A stretch of 64,000 nt of DNA, from positions 21,886,909 to 21,950,908 of the forward strand of contig OY783199.1 in the NCBI GenBank assembly GCA_963678675.1, given 5' to 3'. Each line of letters begins with the position of its first letter. The first letter of the stretch is position 1. The notes beneath the pieces were generated by a model. The model was not told the origin of the DNA. It made no database searches and saw nothing but the letters and a program-made list of their open reading frames with translations. Position numbers and translations under genes: made by a program. This stretch comes from Xiphydria camelus (Eukaryota; Arthropoda; Insecta; Hymenoptera; Xiphydriidae). Shown piece after piece: positions 57,550 to 64,000 of the stretch.

Positions 57550-58627
57550 ATGGGTCGTTATAGTCTCGCTTTGTATCTATTAATGGCTTCATTGGTCGTA
57601 GTTGCTACGCAAAAGACCAAGAAGTTACCTCATCAATTCGACTTTGTCAATATCGATAATGTTTTAAATAACAACAGTCTCAGAGACCAACTGTACCATT
57701 GTGTGTACGGTGATGGTCCCTGCACGTCGGAATACCTTAAATACTGCAAACGTACGTATGCACCCTAACAAATAATTCATTTCAATATATCAATCAACTA
57801 TAAGATTCTTTTGCATCTAATAAAAATGTATTTTCTTCGAACACACTTCTCTTATGGCTCTATATTTGTATAAGTGGTTTCTCTGTGACAGTATGTAGGG
57901 CATTCAAAGCTAACTTGATGAACGTTTGACCCTTACAATTTTTCATGGAATTAATTTCTTTCCATGTAGTATCTTCCCAAAGAAGTTCGAAAACAATTTT
58001 TTAAATTCATTTCTACCTTCGGAATGATTGTATAAAATAGAAGCAATTTTTGTTATATTTAAAAATTAGTCTAAATATAATCGACATTAAGAAAGGAGAA
58101 TTTTTTGTCAGTTGAGCAGAATTTTCAATTCAGTTCTCTTTCACTTTACAAAAATACCGAGACTGAACGAGTGTATGGAAAAACTTAAAAGATTTACCTT
58201 TAGGCTCTTTTTTGAAGGCACTACTTGGAAAAAGAAGATTAGTCCGATTATATATAAAATTAGTGAGGGTCGAACGTTTTTTCAGTTAGCTTGAAATGCG
58301 TCATAGACATATCTTTCTTTAATCAAGCTTTATTTTTGATGTGATCGAAAACATTTTAATTTAACGTCAATACGTTTTTTTGCTGGCTAATGAAAAAAAT
58401 GTTCTTCTCTCGGCTCACGAAAATTTGCAATGGTCCGTTTGCAATAGTTTTCACTCCTATAATTGTTCTTTTCTTTCTGCGCAGGAGTCTCTCCCGAAAT
58501 ATTAAGAACGAATTGCGCAAGATGCACTGATGTGCAGAAAAAGACATTCTTGAAGTTTGCGGACTGGTACAGGAAGCATCGTCCTGAAGAATGGTGCGCT
58601 CTCATCGGAAAGATCGTCACTGAATAG
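57550..58627 (+). CDS. Chemosensory protein (CSP, OS-D/A10 family), copy A, two exons
   Basis: CDS joins 57550-57751 and 58485-58627, 114 codons plus stop. CSPs are small secreted helical proteins that bind hydrophobic ligands such as odorants or pheromones. Residues 1 to about 19 form a signal peptide (LALYLLMASLVVVA). The mature part has FDFVNIDNVLNNNSLRDQ, then C(VYGDGP)C with the family's six-residue spacing, and CARC near the end of the helical core, followed by QKKTFLKFADW. The intron (GTACGT...GCGCAG) falls one base after a lysine codon (AAA C|GT), the conserved CSP position. Two additional cysteines (KYCKR and EEWC) go beyond the usual four. The start at 57550 is preferred over 57529 because copy B has the same one. 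The intron contains one arm of an inverted duplication. A piggyBac lies 29 bp after the stop. Confidence 0.9.
57765..58330 (+). repeat. Intron arm of a 560-bp inverted duplication
   Basis: The first part of the CSP copy A intron is repeated in inverse orientation at about 60640-61235, with landmarks TTGCATCTAATAAAAATGT, GTCTAAATATAATCGACAT and GACATATCTTTCTTTAAT. Its first 100 bp are also found in the copy B intron, so this is CSP-derived DNA. The arm is itself partly palindromic. Confidence 0.8.
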
Positions 58628-58660
58628 GCACATGAATCCTGCAACTTGATTCCCGATTAA

Positions 58661-60549
58661 CCTTCATGTCTTCTTCGGGTCCCGAACTGATTTTATATTT
58701 CTAATATTTGTCAAAATAACTAGAATATGATATTATGGTTTCTTAAGTTTATTTTAAATGCCTGTAGACACCTTCAGATGACAATAATATATTAATTCTG
58801 CATAAGATATTTTTACTACAGAAAAAGTAGCGCAAGTCGTCTTCGGGTCCATTTGGACCTAGCCTTGATTCTTACCGTCTTATGCGACTCATGAAATATT
58901 GTAATGGTCTCGAATATGCCTTCTTATGTTTACGCTCCTTCCGTTATACAGACGCAGCTTCTCCGGTTTAATCTTGATTAGTCTTTTGAAGTAAACACTG
59001 ATTTCAAATAAGAAAATTTATTTCGTGATTATTACGTATTGGTCTTCTGAACGTGCATGCAAGTAAATATCTAAGTACTTTATTTTATCCTTCATATTCT
59101 CTGATCTCAAGATGTATTTACTATCCAAATATTTTATAGTAAGTAACTAATAAAAATTCATTACTGAAAAATATATAAAATAGGTAAACCTACAGTAAAA
59201 CCATTTTTAGATGAATAATTCGACTATGAGCAGTCAGTTAAAACAAGAAGGCGTTTCCGATTCCGATGACGACGTTTCCTTGACTGATAAAGAATCTATT
59301 TCCAATGAAGATCATTTATCAAATTGCGAAGAAGAATATTCTTCATCTGAAAATGAAGCGGTGGTAGAAAGTACGAAGAAGTCTGATAGATTACTTTAAG
59401 GATATCTCTAAGGATATCTCTAAGGATAAAAATATTGAGTGGAGTACACATCCTTTTCCTCACTATAGAAAGTATTCTGCCAAGGATGTTATTTCTATGA
59501 CACCGGGTCCAACAAGATACTCAATTACCCGTATAAAAAATGAACTAACGGCGTTTATGTTTTTCTTTCCATCAGAAATTGAATGAATTATTTTATAAAA
59601 CACAAATTACGCAGGACGAGAAAATTATGGATCGGAGTGGGACAATATTGATATCATAGATCTCTGAATGCCTTAGAAAGTCCTAGAGGGACTTTTATTA
59701 CTATCAGGAGTATTCAAATCTTGTAACGAATCAACCCAGAGTTATGGGACGCTGAAAAAGGACATCATATATTTCGAGCCACAATGCCTCTCAAAAAGTT
59801 CCAACTAATAACTGCAGTCCTTAGATTTGATCGTCGTGATACAAGATTTGAAAAACGGCAAAATGATAAATTAGCAGTAACAAGAGAATTATGGGATAAG
59901 TGGGTTGCGATTCTACCTAAAGGTTATAATTCAGATGCTTTCGTAACCGTAGACAAATTTTAGGTCTTGTGCAATAATAAGTCAAGTTATGTGTACAATA
60001 TATAAATTTACAAAGGAAAAGAATCAGGTCAAAGGATGGAGGAGGTTTTTCTTAGAAAATTTGGGATTGACTCTTGTAAATCCACTAATTGTACAAGAAA
60101 CAACTTTTCCCCATGAATGAATATTGCAGAATCTATTATAATAAGAAGTTAATCGAGTAGCACATGATGTTCATTCCATCAAACCTGAACAAAAACCGAA
60201 GTTTAGAAAGAGAGAGAGAGAGGTATTTTTTGTGTCCAGATACAGATAACAAAGGTGATAATGTGTGCCAGAACTGCAAAAAATATGTCTGTAAACACCA
60301 TTTAATAAAAAAATGCACTGTGTGTAGCTAACGTGTCTAAGTTAGTTAACATGAAATTATCTCCTTTCAATATATTTTTGCTCTGTACATATCCGTTTCA
60401 TACTTATTCAATATGTTTTTAATAAAATAAAGACTGATTATGCCAAGAATTAGTATTTGCATTCATTTTTCTATATTTTATAAATACGGGTCCATTTAGA
60501 CCCGAAGACAGTACGTGTATACATATACAAACTGAGGAAGGCATGAAGG
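58661..60549 (+). mobile_element. piggyBac-like element, 1.89 kb, defective
   Basis: TTAA flanks both sides (58657-58660, 60550-60553). Ends CCTTCATGTCTTCTTC and the inverse of GAGGAAGGCATGAAGG. The subterminal palindrome GGGTCCATTTGGACC is repeated on both sides. Inside lies a broken transposase. It is inserted in what was the 3' flank or 3' UTR of CSP copy A. Confidence 0.9.
59211..60330 (+). pseudogene. piggyBac transposase (DDE_Tnp_1_7), broken
   Basis: Starts with an acidic, serine-rich N-terminus (SDSDDDVSLTDKES) as usual for piggyBac. Frames then give GPTRYS.TRI and DKLAVTRELWDKW...YNSDAFVTVDKF, the region holding the second catalytic aspartate (TVD). The end has the cysteine-rich zinc-finger tail DNVCQNCKKYVCKHHLIKKC (about 60260-60330). 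Stops and frameshifts interrupt it at 59399, 59585, 59963 and elsewhere. It is short relative to a normal transposase of about 550-600 residues, implying internal deletion. Confidence 0.8.
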
Positions 60550-60639
60550 TTAACATTTACGCATGAATGTTTATTAGCCCGCTGTGGGACATCTCTTTTA
60601 TGGTAGTCCTCTTCAATAGCAGTAGATCTGTAAAGACTG

Positions 60640-61235
60640 ATCAACCGACCCGTACAAAATCTTCTTATTAAAGAAAGATATATCTATGAGAGGCATTTCA
60701 AGCTAACTGGAAAAACTTTCGACCCTCACTAATTTTAATCGGACATCTTCTTTTTCCAAGTAGTGCCTTCCAAAAAGAGCCCAAAGGTAAATTTTTCAAG
60801 TTTTTCCATACACTCATTCAGTCTCTGTATTTTTTTAAAGTGAAAGAGAACTCCTGAATTTAAAATTTTGCCCAACTGACAACAAAATTCGCCTTTCTTT
60901 ATGTCGATTATATTTAGACTAATTTTTAAATATAAGAAAAATTGCTTCTATTTTATACAGTCATTTCGAAGGTATGAATTAATTAAAAAATTTGTTTTCG
61001 AACTTCTTTGTGAAGATATTACATGGAAAGAAATTAATTCCATGAAAAATTATAAGAGTCAAACATTCATTAAGTTAGCTCTGAATGCCCTATATACTGC
61101 CGTAGAGAAACCATTTATATGAATCCATTTATATATATAGATCCATAAGAGAAGTGTGTTCGACGAAAATACATTTTTATTAGATGCAAAAGAATCTTGT
61201 AGTTGATTGATATACTGAAATGAATAGTTTATTAA
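60640..61235 (-). repeat. Inverted partial copy of the CSP intron
   Basis: Second arm of the inverted duplication. On the minus strand it reads as the CSP copy A intron from just after the donor site to about 58330. It has no exon on either side: at the exon 1 side it is cut by the hairpin at 61225-61440. Confidence 0.75.
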
Positions 61236-61440
61236 ATATTCAGAACGAAAAATTTTACATTATTGGCCTATTTTCAAGTGGTAACAGATTTCCCGATAAC
61301 AATAGTATAGAGGAAATATAAAAATGGGTTCAACGAAAAATATAATCTGCTATACGTAAAAATAAAGATTTATTAATCTGTTACCACTTGAAAATAGGGC
61401 AAAAATATAATAATTTTTCGTTCTGAATATTTAACAGACT
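61225..61440. repeat. Hairpin element with about 60-bp arms
   Basis: TTAAATATTCAGAACGAAAAAT and CCTATTTTCAAGTGGTAACAGA recur in inverse orientation at 61370-61435. Confidence 0.85.
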
Positions 61441-61524
61441 GTTCTAATAAATTGTAAAGATATATGTATTTTTTCGCATGAGTGCGCGAGTGTAGGTATA
61501 CATTACGAATGTGCGGGCATATGC

Positions 61525-62035
61525 ATACAGAGTGATTTCGAAGATAGTAGTCATAGCATGATATGCTATAGCCCGTACACTATTGGCTAGAGAGCGCTGT
61601 CCAATTACTTACGACGTGACGGTGTACAGTGCCTGGCAAATGTTTCGAAGGAAGATCCCTAATGTCTGATTCATGCGATCAGACACTAGGGACCTTCTCT
61701 TAGAATATTGGCTGGGTACTGCTTGCATGCCATGACAGCTAATCGTCGAGGTGCAGGCAGTGCCTGATCTGGTCTGATCACCTACAGACTACAAAGCGCT
61801 ACATGTGGTCTCTGAGTCTGATGTTGACATAGGAATCGTGCGAGTGCGAGTGAGAACGCGGATAACCCAGGTGAATCCATAAGAGTTTCTCTATCGCACA
61901 CTCCAACTGGACAAGTTCGAGAAGGACAGAGAATTTGCGACAAAGAGGCTTTTATACGTTCTTATGTTAATATCAGACGCAAAAACCCCGTATAGTATAG
62001 CATCCTATGACTACCATCCTTGGAATTTCTCTGCA
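61525..62035. repeat. Foldback-like region
   Basis: GATAGTAGTCATAGCAT...GCTATA at 61541-61573 is inverted at about 61993-62023 (TATAGCATCCTATGACTACCATC). A separate hairpin, GAAGGAAGATCCCTAATGTCTGAT and inverse, lies at 61647-61701. Confidence 0.6.
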
Positions 62036-62324
62036 CGTTTGGATCCAATATAAAGATTATTTTTGTGGATGCGACGCATAGGGCGATGTACAGCAGTAGA
62101 CTTTAATAAACTTTTAACAATTGGTTGCCAACCTGAGAGTATCGTACGATTGGTCGTAACGAATTATAGTAGGTATCTAGCAAGCGTTTCTACTCAGAGA
62201 GAACAGGTTAAATAAGTTAACTATTAATCGTTAACAAACATATAGATACATGTATATACGCATGTATTTTTTTCTCGCTTTCTTACGTAAAACATTTATA
62301 TAAGCTCTTTCTGGTAATGGGATA

Positions 62325-62843
62325 TCTCTGTAAAAAAAAAGGCGGCATGTTCATTCAGTGCCAACAAAATTGATACGTAAAATACTCGCCAAAAAGATTT
62401 GAAATCAATTAAGATCGCCATGTTCAAGATTTATATATAAAAAATAAAAGGCATCATTTGAAAGGAAAATTATTGTAAATGAAAAGTTACTAAAAAATTC
62501 GACGACAAAAAATTTATAAAAAAATTTTCATAAAAAAGTGTATGAATGTATTTAAAATCATAAGTGCATAAACATCGAGTATAATTTTCTGTCTGAATTT
62601 TTTATTTTGAAGGAAAAAATAGCGGCAAGTTCTTTTTTATGAAAATTTTTTTATAAATTTTTTGTCGTCGAATTTTTTAGTAACTTGATTTACAATAATT
62701 TTCCTTTTAAATGATGCCTTTTACTTTTTATATATAAATCTTGAACATGGCGATCTTAATTGATTTCAAATCTTTTTGGAGAGTATTTTACGTATCAATT
62801 TTTGATGGTACTGAATGAACATGCCGCCTTTTTTTTACAGAGA
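62325..62843. repeat. Foldback family F, third copy
   Basis: Left arm 62325-62540 and right arm about 62630-62843, with the same landmarks as the copy at 49738. It ends about 60 bp before the promoter of CSP copy B. Confidence 0.9.
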
Positions 62844-62899
62844 ATCTGTTTTTATGGGTTTGTATATACACATATTGCTTTGTGTAGACCATACCTACA

Positions 62900-63175
62900 T
62901 ACGTTCTACGGCTGTATCAACATAAAATATTTGCATACTATATGTGAATATATCTCGTGTACGTAATGACCGTTTACATTTTTTTTAAATTTCTATGACG
63001 TCTATTCACGATTATTGATATAAGTATCTACTCGTCGATTATTTAAACAGAATACGGGTTACGTATGTAACTATCGAGCAGGAGTTCCTCCTTTAGGTAT
63101 AAATACAGATAACAATTTTAGATCTATCACAGTTCTTCTCATCCGCCAAAGAGAGTAGCGAAAGAAGAAATAAAA
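62900..63175 (+). promoter_or_regulatory. CSP copy B promoter and leader
   Basis: Shares CTACGGCTGTATCAACATAA and onward sequence with copies A and C. TATA box TATAAATA at 63098-63105, again 78 bp before the ATG. Confidence 0.7.
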
Positions 63176-63380
63176 ATGGGTTATGGCAGTCTCACTTTGT
63201 TGCTGTTAATGGCTGTATGGACCGTAGTTACCACCACTCGACAGATTAAGAAGTACCCTCATAAATTCGATTATGTCAACATCGATTATATTTTGAATAA
63301 CGATAGTCTCAGAGACGAAATGTATCATTGTGTGTACGGTGACGGTCCCTGCACGTCAAAATTCGCTAAATTTTACAAAG
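63176..63380 (+). CDS. Chemosensory protein (CSP), copy B, exon 1
   Basis: Signal peptide LTLLLLMAVWTVVTT, then FDYVNIDYILNNDSLRDEM and C(VYGDGP)C, closely matching copy A. The splice donor G|GTACGT at 63381 falls one base after a lysine codon, the CSP-specific intron position. Unlike copy A there is no cysteine before the donor (FYKG instead of YCKR). The expected second exon, with the last cysteine pair, is not present up to 64000, so the gene is either continued outside the window or truncated. The intron start resembles that of copy A for about 100 bp and then changes to repeat DNA. Confidence 0.85.
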
Positions 63381-63489
63381 GTACGTATGCGCCCTGACAA
63401 ATAATTTATTTCAACTTATCAACCAACTACAATATCTACTTGCATCTAACAAAAATGTATTTTCATCAAATGCACTTTTCTTATGTATA

Positions 63490-63690
63490 TACCGGGTGTT
63501 CGCACCAAGGCTGCGAGACTGGGTGGAGTTTAATTCAAATGTGCCGCATACGTGGACTAATAGTGGCTCTGCCATCAGTACGGCCATCTAGTGATCGACA
63601 ACCGAACTGCATAGATCTCGAGGCGCCGAAATTATCGATGTCTAATCGAGGATTGCAATCTCTCAATAAATCTCAACACAACCCAATATC
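63490..63690. other. Repeat-like DNA in the CSP copy B intron
   Basis: Begins TACCGGGTGTTCGCACC, which looks like a transposon end. It contains a CTCF-like core on the minus strand (CACTAGATGGCC at about 63583-63594). No partner end is found. Confidence 0.3.
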
Positions 63691-63692
63691 AT

Positions 63693-63988
63693 AACCTGTA
63701 TCTGCTCAGTGATTCAGTGGCTGTTTGTGTTCCCCAAATACGCATCTGCCGCGAAGTTAACGAGTGACTTTAGGAGTGACGAAGATGAATTAATTTTGGA
63801 TACTCCTAACTTAGGTTATCTTTAGAGATAGGAACACCCATTTCCACGTCACTCTGGAGGTAGAGTGTTGCGAATGCGTCTAAAATTAATTCGTCTTCCC
63901 TCCTGAATTCACTCATTAGCTTCGCAGCAGATACATATTTGGGGTACAGAAACAACCACTGAGAGTCTCTCAGCAAGTACAGGTTATG
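63693..63988. repeat. Foldback element in the CSP copy B intron
   Basis: Left arm AACCTGTATCTGCTCAGTGA and right arm inverse (CACTGAGAG...AGTACAGGTT) align through CCCCAAATA.G.ATCTGC and GAATTAATTTT. The arms are about 110 bp. Confidence 0.8.
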
Positions 63989-64000
63989 AGTTTTGGTTAT

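Noticed and set aside
58112..58294. 60-codon frame in the CSP intron as a gene
   Set aside because: Part of a palindromic intron arm; the similar peptide on the other strand is explained by the inverted repeat.

Overview
The window is a stretch of insect nuclear DNA, most likely hymenopteran and possibly ant. It is AT-rich, has no operon structure, and is dominated by old and nested transposable elements. The only host genes I recognise are two tandem chemosensory protein (CSP, OS-D/A10 family) genes near the right end, plus the decayed start of a third copy. The assignment to Hymenoptera rests on the repeat style, the CSP type and the GC-rich islands; it is an inference.

Layout. 1-2.9 kb: a MITE, one MADF-domain exon, and a cluster of palindromic repeats. 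3-6.6 kb: the 3' half of a minus-strand LTR retroelement, with LTR, polypurine tract, a small reading frame and a broken envelope-glycoprotein-like gene. 6.6-9.3 kb: a Mutator-domain/exonuclease gene on the plus strand, split by a solo LTR with a 5-bp target duplication. 9.4-10.8 kb: fragments of a PIF/Harbinger transposase, a second MADF exon and a piece of a MULE-like gene. 11.3-15.6 kb: a truncated DDE_Tnp_4-type transposase followed by a MULE-type transposase whose downstream part resembles a C19/UCH-fold cysteine protease. 15.5-19.8 kb: LTR-like repeats broken by a 1.6-kb TTA-flanked element. 20.6 kb: a tRNA-derived SINE-like sequence. 22-27 kb: foldbacks, a 215-bp tandem array, and a pogo relic containing a MITE and a DD41D mariner.

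27-48 kb: fewer recognisable elements. Several GC-rich islands with simple repeats lie in AT-rich DNA. I find no convincing coding exon there, and the islands may be regulatory or intronic DNA of an unseen host gene. Many inverted-repeat elements are scattered through it.

48-64 kb: tandem repeats, foldbacks and the CSP cluster. CSP copy A (about 57.5-58.6 kb) is complete with two exons. Copy B (63.2 kb) shows exon 1 only, its second exon presumably lying beyond the window. Copy C (about 52.0 kb) has lost its start codon and gained an early stop. The three share a promoter and leader region. A piggyBac element sits 29 bp after the stop codon of copy A, and an inverted partial copy of the CSP intron follows it. 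Nearly all transposon genes are frame-broken and appear dead.
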